Below, in pieces: positions 7,350 to 14,287 of a DNA stretch of 34,301 bases. Made by a program: the position numbers and the translations under genes. The stretch is taken from assembly GCA_013373325.1 (NCBI GenBank), contig JABXIA010000400.1, positions 1 through 34,301 on the forward strand. The letters run 5' to 3'. This DNA comes from Paracoccaceae bacterium. Its GTDB lineage: Bacteria > Pseudomonadota > Alphaproteobacteria > Rhodobacterales > Rhodobacteraceae. Position 1 is the stretch's first letter. Each line of letters begins with the position of its first letter. The notes under the pieces were generated by a model. It did not search any database. It saw only the letters and a list, made by a program, of their open reading frames with translations, and had not been told where the DNA came from.

Positions 7350-7956
7350 GCATCCGCTCTCCTTCCGGATCGAACATGTGCGGGGAGACAACCTCGACTT
7401 TGAAGGGGGCGCCGCGCACCGGATCGCTGGCCACCAGCGCCCTCCCGGCCCAGGTCCCGTGGCCGCCCGCGACATAGCTCAACCCGATCCAGTGGCCGAG
7501 CGCAGGCGAATGCTTTACCGCGGTGACCCAGCCTTCGCCGAACCCCTCGCCCTCTTCCGGCAGGCACAGCGGCGCACCGCCATTGAAGGTTTTGCTGCGA
7601 TCTTTGGGGAAAATTCCGGCCAGCCGCCAGATTTTGCCTGCAACCGCAAAGCCGACCTTGCCCGCGGTTATCCGGCCCCGCGCATTTCTGCACCGAGGCC
7701 CCATCACCGGGAAGCGGACGCCCTCGGCATAGTTCAGATGCGGCACCGCCTGCTTCAGCGAATGCGCATAGAACTGGCGGTTTACCGGACGCGCATAGTT
7801 GGAGCACACGATGGTGGTGTAGCGCCCGGCGTTGCCGCCGCCGCCGATGATTACGTCGTAATGGCTCTTGGGTTCGGGGTCCCGCCACTGACGAGTCCCC
7901 CCCTTCTGGCCGGTGACACCCTGCCAGAGCACATTCCATGCGGAAAAACGGGTCAT
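7342..7956 (-). pseudogene. Chimeric in-frame remnant of sarcosine oxidase soxB (N part) and soxA (C part)
   Basis: This 204-codon open frame joins pieces of two sarcosine oxidase subunits. Residues 1-38 (SAWNVLWQGVTGQKG, WRDPEPKSHYDVII) are the SoxB start. The FAD motif GGGGHG and the roughly 30 residues after it are missing, and the frame resumes at GGGNAGRYTTIVCSNYARP. Later SoxB pieces follow (VPHLNYAEGVRFPVMG; KVGFAVAG). From about residue 118 on the sequence is the SoxA C terminus (KTFNGGAPLCLPEEG, WVTAVKHSPALGHWIGL, VVSPHMFDPEGERMHG). soxD and most of soxA are lost. The order of the pieces matches the soxB-D-A order, so deletions inside one operon explain it. The frame is still open, with an ATG 21 bases after the previous gene. 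With no nucleotide-binding motif it cannot be an oxidase. A novel role for the leftover protein is possible but unsupported. Confidence 0.75.
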
Positions 7957-7977
7957 TTATCAGGTCTTTCAGGGGCC

Positions 7978-8775
7978 TTAGACGGTGGGTTGCAGCACCC
8001 GCCCCGGATGTTTGAAGATCTGGCCGAAGCCTTCCAGTTCATCCATGATCCCCGCGCGGCGCAGGCAGGACCAGAATTGCGCCTGGTTCGAAGTGATAAC
8101 CGGCTTGCCGGTTATCTGCTCGATCTCCTCCACCGCCGGAAGCGAACGCACTCCGCCGCAGCTGAGGAAGATTGCATCCGCCTCCGGCTGGTCGATTTCC
8201 AGCGCGAACGTCTTCCAGTATTCCGGCGTCACCAGCCCCATGTCCCAGCCGCTGGCGATGTTGAGCCCCTGAATGTCCAGCACGTCAAAGCCGCGCTCGA
8301 CCAGGAACTCCGCCTCGGCTGTGTTGATGTCATCCAGATACGGCGTGCCGACCACCAGCTTTTTGGCGCCCAGCTCGTTCAGCGCATCCAGAACTCCCTG
8401 GACCAGGCACATCGGCTGCGCCCAGGGCGCGCCTTTTTTAATCTCGGCCATCACCCGCTGTTCGCCGATCACAATTGAACCTGAGGTGCAGCTGTAGCTG
8501 ATCACGTCGGGCTGTGCCTCCGGCTGAATGCGCGCGGCTGCATCGGCCATATGCTCGATATGCTTGGCCAGCGTTTCTGTTGTGGTATGGTCGTCGGTCT
8601 TCAGACGGGTGACATAGACCGCCACGCCCTCTGGTGCCATGTCCCAGAAATCCCCCTCGGCGGAGGGGTCGGTGGACATCAGGATAAAGCCCAGCTTGGC
8701 GCGGTGGAAACGCCCGGCATCCATCTCCGGGATGCGCGGCTTGGACTGGATGATCTGGCCTGGCTGGAACATCAC
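7978..8775 (-). CDS. Asp/Glu racemase superfamily protein (maleate isomerase / EutA-like), copy A
   Basis: A 265-residue member of the two-cysteine Asp/Glu racemase, maleate isomerase and arylmalonate decarboxylase superfamily. The first catalytic Cys lies in SYSCTSGS (about residue 96) and the second in FLSCGGVRS (about residue 206). The ITSNQAQFW stretch near the C terminus is also typical. EutA of ectoine utilisation clusters belongs to this family, and like EutA this gene sits next to an M24-family hydrolase gene. Substrate and reaction are unknown. The start is either the GTG at 8775 (GAGG 7 bases upstream) or the ATG at 8772; both overlap the M24 stop, so the two genes are translationally coupled. 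It is the second gene of the LysR-linked operon. A related copy B lies at 17946-18728. Confidence 0.85.
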   Translation of the reverse strand: MMFQPGQIIQSKPRIPEMDAGRFHRAKLGFILMSTDPSAEGDFWDMAPEGVAVYVTRLKTDDHTTTETLAKHIEHMADAAARIQPEAQPDVISYSCTSGSIVIGEQRVMAEIKKGAPWAQPMCLVQGVLDALNELGAKKLVVGTPYLDDINTAEAEFLVERGFDVLDIQGLNIASGWDMGLVTPEYWKTFALEIDQPEADAIFLSCGGVRSLPAVEEIEQITGKPVITSNQAQFWSCLRRAGIMDELEGFGQIFKHPGRVLQPTV

Positions 8776-9914
8776 AGGATAACCTCATCTACGGATTTCG
8801 GATGCCGGGTCAGCTGTTCCCAGCCGTCCTCGGTGATGATGAAACTGTCACCGACCTGGGCGCGGAAGGTGTCAACTGACACCGACCCGTCCACTGCCAG
8901 CACCATGCCCGGCTGGATGATCGTGGTGTCGCCGGTGACCAGCTGCGGCGCCTCAAGGAAGCTGAAACCGGTGGCCCGGCCGCAACGGAAGGGGCATTCG
9001 TATCCCGCCCCCTGGATCACCTCGGCATAGGCGGCATGCACACTTTCCGCCGTCACGCCGGGGCGCAGGGCCTCCAGCGCAGCCTTCTGGCTGGCCACTG
9101 CTACCTCATAGACCTTGACCTGCTCGGGATCCGGCTCGCCGATCCAGAAGGTGCGGTCAAAACCCAGTTTGAAGCGGTGAAAATTGGTCATGCCGCAGAA
9201 GCACAGGAACACCGGCTCACCCCGCCGCATGATCCGGGTCGAGGCCCGGTGGTGGGTTTTCACAATGTCCTTGCCCGAGGCCATGATTTGCAGGAAATGG
9301 GTGTTGGGCGACATGTCGCCATCGTCGTAATGCGCCGCCAGCAGCTCCGCCGCCTTGCGGGTGCCCGCCTGGCTGGTCGCAATTGCCACCTCGAACTCTG
9401 CCACACCGCCGCCGATCGCGGCCCGGCCTGCGGTCATCATCGCAGTTGCGACCTCACCGGCATGGCGCGCCAGCTGCAGCTCCTGCGGTGATTTGATCAT
9501 CCGCATCTGATTCAGGATCGGCGTCGCGCTGGTGATCTTTTCGGCCGCCACCAGGTCGTTTACATAGGTGCGCACCGGCGGCGGCATGTGGCCGGGCTCG
9601 ATGCCCACTGTGCTGGCATTGCGGACCGCCGCAGGCAGCTGCTCGCGCCACTCGTTTCCCATGCCGTCATTCCACGCCGCAATCCGGTCCACCCGCGCCG
9701 AAGCTTCGGCGCTGTTAAGGTCGATTGTCGGGGTGATCAGCAGCGTTTCGCCGTCCCTGGGCACGACAAGAATGGTCGGGCGGCCGAACTCCATATGCAG
9801 GTAATCGTAATAGCCTGTCAGGTAATAGACGTTGTCGTCATCGGTGATCAGCGCCACATCAATGCCGGCATCGGCAAGGTTTGCCTGAAAACGGGACAGT
9901 CGCTCGGTGAACAT
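8772..9914 (-). CDS. Creatinase-like M24-family hydrolase without the usual metal ligands
   Basis: A 380-residue two-domain protein of the M24 (creatinase/prolidase) fold: N-terminal domain to about residue 145, ending QMRMIKSPQEL, then the pita-bread domain. It lacks the M24 metal ligands. The first Asp position reads VFLCFCG, the GHG histidine region reads CGRATGFSF, and the late Glu reads AVDGS. This is the creatinase-type, metal-free pattern. Creatinase-like features include EFGRPTILVV, MRMIKS and a candidate catalytic His in KTHHRASTR (H221/H222). Creatinase splits creatine into sarcosine and urea; ectoine hydrolase is another M24 member, so C-N hydrolysis of a small compatible-solute-like substrate is likely but unproven. 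It starts at ATG 9912-9914 (AGGGAA about 6 bases upstream) and is the first gene of the LysR-controlled operon. Confidence 0.85.
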   Translation of the reverse strand: MFTERLSRFQANLADAGIDVALITDDDNVYYLTGYYDYLHMEFGRPTILVVPRDGETLLITPTIDLNSAEASARVDRIAAWNDGMGNEWREQLPAAVRNASTVGIEPGHMPPPVRTYVNDLVAAEKITSATPILNQMRMIKSPQELQLARHAGEVATAMMTAGRAAIGGGVAEFEVAIATSQAGTRKAAELLAAHYDDGDMSPNTHFLQIMASGKDIVKTHHRASTRIMRRGEPVFLCFCGMTNFHRFKLGFDRTFWIGEPDPEQVKVYEVAVASQKAALEALRPGVTAESVHAAYAEVIQGAGYECPFRCGRATGFSFLEAPQLVTGDTTIIQPGMVLAVDGSVSVDTFRAQVGDSFIITEDGWEQLTRHPKSVDEVIL

Positions 9915-9980
9915 CGGATTTCCCTGTAAGTTATGGAGAGCCCCGCGGCAAAGCCCTGCCGCTCCTAGGGCCTGCCCCAA

Positions 9981-10049
9981 ATGCTATGGGCAAAACCCCG
10001 CTTTCCAAAGTGACATTCGGTCTGGACTTGTGATAACCAGAAGTTATGA
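9981..10049 (-). promoter_or_regulatory. LysR-type operator and promoter of the creatinase-like operon
   Basis: The inverted repeat ATAAC-N5-GTTAT (10033-10047), with the T-N11-A spacing of LysR-type sites, lies in gataaccagaagttatga (10032-10049). Towards the operon follow TTGGAA (10008-10003), 16 bases, and TAGCAT (9986-9981). The site centre is about 66 bases before the expected transcription start, the usual activation position for LysR regulators. The same arrangement, with the same distances, is found at 14182-14250. Confidence 0.65.
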
Positions 10050-10918
10050 AAAACTACCGCCGCTCACTGCCGCCGCTCGACTATCTGCTGTTCTTCGAAG
10101 CTGTTGCCCGGCACGGCAATTTCACCCGTGCGGCAGAGGAGCTGAATGTCAGCCAAGCCGCTGTCAGCAAGCGGATCAAGGTGCTGGAGGACTGGCTGGG
10201 CATGACCCTGGTGAACCGCCGCGGCCGCAACCTGTCGCTGACCCGCAACGGCAAGTTCCTGGCCGCCAATTCGGGTGAGGCGCTGGATTACCTGCACTCA
10301 TGCCTGCAGCAGCTGCGCCGCGCCAGCACCCGGCTGTCGCTGGCAGCCAATGTCGCGGTATCGCAATACTGGCTGACGCCCAGAATCAATGAATACCTGC
10401 TCAGCAGCGATGCTGCACCCGTCACCCTCACCGCCTCGGACAAGGATGCTGACCTGTTTGCGCTGGAGGCGGATGCGCTGATCTACTACGGCCAGGACAT
10501 CCCTGCCGGCTGGGACGGTGCGCTCCTGTTCGAGGAGCGCTGGATGCCGGTCACCTCCCCCGCCAAGGCGCAGCGCAGCGGCGGGCTGGCGGCGGCCACC
10601 CTGCTCGATTTCGACAAGCTGACGCCGAAATGGGTGAACTGGGGAGATTTTGCAGAGCTGACCGGCAATCCGGAAGTCGCCCGGGCCGCCAAGGTCAACC
10701 TGGGCTCATACGGCAGCACGCTGGATACTGCCATCCGCGGCCGCGGGGTGGCGCTTGGCTGCCCCGATGTGCTGCGGTTCGAAATCGACTCCGGGCGGCT
10801 GGTGCCGCTGGAGGAGTACCAGCTGCTGACCGGTCGCAGCTACTTCGTGATCTGGCGCATGGGCCTGCTGACCGACCAGACCCACAGCCTGCTGCGGGAT
10901 GTGGGCATCCCGCTCTGA
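10046..10918 (+). CDS. LysR-family transcriptional regulator (GcvA-like)
   Basis: A 290-residue LysR-type regulator. The N-terminal winged helix-turn-helix reads LPPLDYLLFFEAVARHGNF then TRAAEELNVSQAAVSKRIKV (about residues 8-47), followed by the linker helix and an effector-binding domain of normal length. The start is the usual GcvA-type lead before LPPLDYLLFFEA. No good ribosome site precedes it. The ATG lies inside the inverted repeat ATAAC-N5-GTTAT, so binding at that site should affect its own transcription or initiation. It is divergent from the creatinase-like operon (131 bases apart) and convergent with the ABC ATPase gene, whose stop is only 5 bases away. The same site is found before the importer operon, so I infer that this protein controls both. 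The inducer is unknown. Confidence 0.9.
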   Translation: MKNYRRSLPPLDYLLFFEAVARHGNFTRAAEELNVSQAAVSKRIKVLEDWLGMTLVNRRGRNLSLTRNGKFLAANSGEALDYLHSCLQQLRRASTRLSLAANVAVSQYWLTPRINEYLLSSDAAPVTLTASDKDADLFALEADALIYYGQDIPAGWDGALLFEERWMPVTSPAKAQRSGGLAAATLLDFDKLTPKWVNWGDFAELTGNPEVARAAKVNLGSYGSTLDTAIRGRGVALGCPDVLRFEIDSGRLVPLEEYQLLTGRSYFVIWRMGLLTDQTHSLLRDVGIPL

Positions 10919-10923
10919 CGCGG

Positions 10924-11739
10924 TTACACCGCTTCACGCACCGCGCTCAGGAACTGCTGCGTCCGCTCCCGCTGCGGGTTTCCGAACAGCTCTGCCGGCG
11001 GGCCCTGCTCCTCGATCCTGCCTCCATAGAAGAAACAGACCCGGTCCGAGATGTCGCGGGCAAAACCCATCTGGTGGGTAACCATCAGCATGGTCAGATT
11101 ATGCTCGGAGACCAGCTGGCGGATCACGTTGGTCACCTCGCCGATCACTTCCGGGTCCAAGGCGGACGTCACCTCGTCAAACAGCATCACCTTGGGCCGC
11201 ATGGCCAATGCGCGGGCAATCGCAACCCGTTGCTGCTGGCCGCCGGACAGGCGCGACGGATGCTGGTCCTTCTTGGAGATCATGCCGACCATCTCCAGCA
11301 GCTCTTCCGAGCGGTCGCGCGCCTCCGCCTTGGAGAGGCCCAGCACCTGCACCGGCCCCTCCATGCAGTTCTCCAGCGCCGTCATATGCGGGAAGAGGTT
11401 GAAGTGCTGGAAACACATACCGATGTCAGCACGGCGGCTGCGCAGGTGGCGTTCGTTGGCGGGTACAAGCTGGCCGCCTTTGGGCATATGGGTCAGCGGC
11501 TGGCCATCCACATAGATCACCCCGCCATTGATCCGCTCCAGCGTCATCAGCATCCGCAGCACGGTGGTTTTGCCCGAGCCGGAGGGGCCAATGATCGACA
11601 CCATCTCACCTGCGCTAACATCCAGGTCCAGATCGTCCAGAACGGTCAGCGCCCCGTAGGATTTGCGCACCTTGCGGAAGCTCACCATCGGCGTGTCTTC
11701 ACCTGTCATCTCAAGCGGAAAGCCAGTCTTGTCCAGCAT
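10924..11739 (-). CDS. ABC transporter ATP-binding protein, polar amino acid/ectoine type (EhuA-like)
   Basis: A 271-residue ATPase that powers the importer encoded just upstream, at the cytoplasmic face of the inner membrane. Walker A GPSGSGKTT, signature LSGGQQQR, Walker B VMLFDEVTSALD and H-loop VTHQMG are all present and intact. It starts at ATG 11737-11739, 2 bases after the permease stop; a later in-frame Met (MVSFRKVRKSYG) would give the common shorter N terminus, so the first 17 residues are uncertain. The longer frame to 12393 is a shadow of the permease gene. It is the last gene of the binding protein-permease-permease-ATPase operon, ending 5 bases from the converging LysR gene with no terminator hairpin visible between them. 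Confidence 0.93.
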   Translation of the reverse strand: MLDKTGFPLEMTGEDTPMVSFRKVRKSYGALTVLDDLDLDVSAGEMVSIIGPSGSGKTTVLRMLMTLERINGGVIYVDGQPLTHMPKGGQLVPANERHLRSRRADIGMCFQHFNLFPHMTALENCMEGPVQVLGLSKAEARDRSEELLEMVGMISKKDQHPSRLSGGQQQRVAIARALAMRPKVMLFDEVTSALDPEVIGEVTNVIRQLVSEHNLTMLMVTHQMGFARDISDRVCFFYGGRIEEQGPPAELFGNPQRERTQQFLSAVREAV

Positions 11740-11741
11740 CG

Positions 11742-12407
11742 TTACAGTCCCAGTTTGCGGCGCACATACCCTTCGAACAGCCGGATCACTCCGGCCGCCG
11801 GCAGGGAGATTGCCAGAAAGATGATGCCAACCATCGTGTAGGGTTCCAGGAACCGGTAGTTCTCGGACCCGATGGCATTGGCGGTATGAATTAGCTCGGC
11901 AACCCCGATCACCGACAGCATCGGCGTGTCCTTGAAGATGCCGACCAGATAGTTGCCCATGCCGGCCAGCGCGGGCGGGATCGCCTGCGGGATGATCACC
12001 CGGCGGTACTTCTGCGCCGTGGTCATGTTGAGCGCGATAGCGGCCTCCCACTGGCCTTTCGGCACGCTCTCGATGCCGCCGCGGTAGACCTCTGACAGGT
12101 AGCAGGCATAGTGCAGGCCGATCGCGATCATCCCGGACATCCAGGGGCTGAGCCGGATACCGAACTGCGGCCCCACATAGAAGACAAAGAAGATCTGCAG
12201 GATCAGCGGGGTGGAGCGGATGAACTCCACGAATTCCCTTACGGTGAAGGTCAGAGCCTTTGACGGCGTGCGCTGCGCCAGCGCCAGCATCAGCCCCAAT
12301 ACCACAGCTATGACGTACCCTGCGCCGGCGGCGATCAGCGTATTGCCAGTGGCGTAGACCAGCCGTGGCAGGATTTCCCAGGTAAAGTCCCATTTCCAGT
12401 CGAACAT
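11742..12407 (-). CDS. ABC transporter permease, polar amino acid/ectoine type (EhuD-like)
   Basis: A 221-residue inner-membrane permease of the HisMQ family, with about five hydrophobic segments. The EAA loop that docks the ATPase reads GQWEAAIALNMTTAQKYRR and then VIIPQAIPPALAG. The N terminus MFDWKWDFTWEILPRL resembles EhuD of the ectoine importer (N-terminal W-D-F-W-ILP pattern). FIRSTPLILQIFFVFY is the conserved family stretch. It starts 3 bases after the stop of the other permease and ends 2 bases before the ATPase start, so the operon is tightly packed. The substrate cannot be deduced from the permease itself. Confidence 0.9.
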   Translation of the reverse strand: MFDWKWDFTWEILPRLVYATGNTLIAAGAGYVIAVVLGLMLALAQRTPSKALTFTVREFVEFIRSTPLILQIFFVFYVGPQFGIRLSPWMSGMIAIGLHYACYLSEVYRGGIESVPKGQWEAAIALNMTTAQKYRRVIIPQAIPPALAGMGNYLVGIFKDTPMLSVIGVAELIHTANAIGSENYRFLEPYTMVGIIFLAISLPAAGVIRLFEGYVRRKLGL

Positions 12408-12410
12408 GGC

Positions 12411-13076
12411 TCAGGTCCTCCCCAGCTTGCGCGCCATATGGCGTTCCAGCCAGCGCATGAACGGCGTCACCAGAAAGCGGGCCAGCACATAGTAGATCAC
12501 CAGCGCCGCGCCAAAGACCTGCGCCGACAGGAAGGTGGAAGCATTGATCTGCCGCGCCTCGAACATCAGGTCAGCGACCGAGATCAGCGACACCAGCGCG
12601 GTGCCTTTGAGCAGCTCGATCATTAGGTTGCCCCAGGGCGGCAGCATGTTGACCAGCGCCTGTGGCAGGATGATCCGCCGCATCCGCTGCGCCGGGCTCA
12701 TGTTGATGGCCAGCGCCGCTTCCCATTGCCCCTTGGGCACTGACAGGATGCCGCCGCGCACCAACTCCGCCCCGTAGGCGCCGATATTCATGCCAACCGC
12801 CAGATAGCCGGCGGTGAATTTCTCGATCGTCAGCCCGAACAGCGGCAGGACAAAGAAGATCCAGTAGAGCTGCACCACCAGTGAGGTGCCGCGGAAAATC
12901 TCAATATAGGTTACGGCGGTGCCGCGCAGCAGCGCGTTCTGCGACAGCTTCATCAGCCCCATGCAGAGGGAAATGGCGACACCCAACGCGGCGGCGAGCA
13001 GGAATTGAGCAACAGTTATCCCGGCGCCGGACAACAGCCGCGGCCAGTACTGTGCCAGAAAGTCGTAAAGCCCCAT
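12411..13076 (-). CDS. ABC transporter permease, polar amino acid/ectoine type (EhuC-like)
   Basis: A 221-residue HisMQ-type permease, the partner of the next gene. It has about five membrane segments, the family stretch EIFRGTSLVVQLYWIFFVLP and the EAA loop GQWEAALAINMSPAQRMRR then IILPQALVNMLPPWGN. It begins 64 bases after the stop of the binding-protein gene, separated from it by a strong hairpin, and ends 3 bases before the second permease. Two permeases of equal length (221) that differ clearly in sequence fit a heterodimer such as EhuC/EhuD. Confidence 0.9.
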   Translation of the reverse strand: MGLYDFLAQYWPRLLSGAGITVAQFLLAAALGVAISLCMGLMKLSQNALLRGTAVTYIEIFRGTSLVVQLYWIFFVLPLFGLTIEKFTAGYLAVGMNIGAYGAELVRGGILSVPKGQWEAALAINMSPAQRMRRIILPQALVNMLPPWGNLMIELLKGTALVSLISVADLMFEARQINASTFLSAQVFGAALVIYYVLARFLVTPFMRWLERHMARKLGRT

Positions 13077-13106
13077 CCGTCATTCGTCTTTCAAACAGAA
13101 TTATAT

Positions 13107-13131
13107 GCGGCGGAGCGCAGGGCTCCGCCGC
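13107..13131 (-). terminator. Intercistronic hairpin between binding-protein and permease genes
   Basis: A perfect 9-bp GC-rich stem (gcggcggag with ctccgccgc, 7-base loop) lies between the binding-protein stop and the first permease. No T run follows on the minus strand, so it is more likely an mRNA-stabilising or partly terminating hairpin, which would keep binding protein above permease levels. This is common for such importers. Confidence 0.55.
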
Positions 13132-13140
13132 ACTGTCAGA

Positions 13141-13983
13141 TCAGCGGTTGGCGCAAACCCACTCCGCGGTCTTGTCGCCGGGCAGGTTGCTTGCAGTATA
13201 GCCGTAGGTTTCAACGGACTGCATCATCGCGTCGGTCCCGACATATTCCGCCAGCGCCGCGTTGAACTTGGCCATGAAGTCGCCATCCGCCTCGCGGAAG
13301 CCGACACCCACCCAGTTCTGCGTCCAATCCGGCAGCGCGCCCGGATCGGTCACATCAACGGCGGCGTCGCTTTCCGCCAGATGCGCCGCTTCGAAATAGG
13401 TCATGCCGCCTGCATCCGCCCGGCCCGCCTTGACCGCTGCAAGCATCTCGGTCGGTCCGGGAACCTGCATAATCATTGCGTCGGTCAGGCCTTCCTTCTT
13501 GGCAGCTTCAACAGTGTTGTAGCCCGCGCCGGTGACCAGCAGCGCCTCAGCCGCCAGAATATCCTGATAGGTCTGGATGCCCTTGGGGTTGCCCGCAGGC
13601 ACGATAAAGGCATCGCCAGCCTGCGCAATCGGCTCGGAGAAGGCGATGTTCTGGCAGCGGCTGTTCAGGATATACAGCCCGCCTGTGATCAGGTCATAGC
13701 GGTTGGCCTGCAGGCCGGGGATCAGCCCGCCCCAGTCGGTCACGGTGGTTTCCACGTTCTCGTGGCCCATTTCCTTCAGGATGCCGAGCGCGATTTCATT
13801 CACGAAGCCCTTGGCGTCGCCGTTTTCATCCGGGTAGCCCCAGATCGGAATGTTGGAGAAGCCGATACGGATCGGCTCGCCCGCGGCGATCCGGTCCTCG
13901 ATCGGGCCGGCCAGGGCCGCGAAGCCGCTGGCAACTACCGCCAGGGCTGCCGCGCCAATTGTCTTCAGTGTTTTGCTAGTCAT
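13141..13983 (-). CDS. ABC transporter periplasmic substrate-binding protein (EhuB-like)
   Basis: A 280-residue binding protein of family 3 that delivers the substrate to the permeases. The signal peptide is clear: a basic start (MTSKTLK), a hydrophobic core of about 15 residues and an ALA cleavage site before GPIEDR (about residue 25). IRIGFSNIPIWGYPDENG, the GLIPGLQANRYDLITGGLY stretch and SRCQNIAFSEPI match the pattern of the ectoine-binding protein EhuB, so an ectoine-like or other zwitterionic substrate is plausible; the exact ligand needs the binding-site residues. The start at 13983 is fixed by GGGAGGA about 5 bases upstream; an in-frame ATG 18 bases earlier (14001) has no such site. 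It is the first gene of the importer operon, transcribed from a LysR-type promoter near 14180. Confidence 0.92.
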   Translation of the reverse strand: MTSKTLKTIGAAALAVVASGFAALAGPIEDRIAAGEPIRIGFSNIPIWGYPDENGDAKGFVNEIALGILKEMGHENVETTVTDWGGLIPGLQANRYDLITGGLYILNSRCQNIAFSEPIAQAGDAFIVPAGNPKGIQTYQDILAAEALLVTGAGYNTVEAAKKEGLTDAMIMQVPGPTEMLAAVKAGRADAGGMTYFEAAHLAESDAAVDVTDPGALPDWTQNWVGVGFREADGDFMAKFNAALAEYVGTDAMMQSVETYGYTASNLPGDKTAEWVCANR

Positions 13984-14287
13984 GATATCCTCCCAGTTCA
14001 TTCATGGATCAGTTGCTGTTTTGATGCCGCCGCCTCTTTTGGGCCTTCCGGCAGGTTATGTTTCTGGCACTGGCTGCCTATTGGTATCCGCGGCTTTTGC
14101 GGCTGCGCCTCCCCGCACACGGTTCGTCCGAAGATCTGCGTTTTCCCTTGTAAATATGGCGGTCCTGCCCAGGATGAGCTTAGCGTAAGGTCGCAAACAC
14201 ATATTTCAAAATGACCATTCCTGCCGCCTTATGATAAACAAAGGTTATGATTGTCCGCCGCTCTCCTTTTCTTCCGGCCGCAGGCCC
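13984..14287. other. Intergenic region carrying the importer promoter
   Basis: These 304 bases separate the flavoprotein stop from the binding-protein start. They contain the LysR-type site and promoter near 14182-14250 and then an untranslated leader of about 190 bases in which I see no clear riboswitch or hairpin. No gene is supported on either strand. Confidence 0.6.
14182..14250 (-). promoter_or_regulatory. LysR-type operator and promoter of the importer operon
   Basis: gataaacaaaggttatga (14233-14250) matches the site before the LysR gene in 15 of 18 positions and keeps the T-N11-A spacing. Towards the importer follow TTGAAA (14209-14204), 16 bases, and TACGCT (14187-14182). The distance from site centre to the -35 first base is 32.5 bases in both promoters, so the geometry is the same. 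Confidence 0.65.

Noticed and set aside
9973-9992. Inverted repeat tgccc...gggca near the creatinase-like operon start
   Set aside because: Only 5-bp arms; it overlaps the -10 but has no second copy at the importer promoter, unlike the LysR site.
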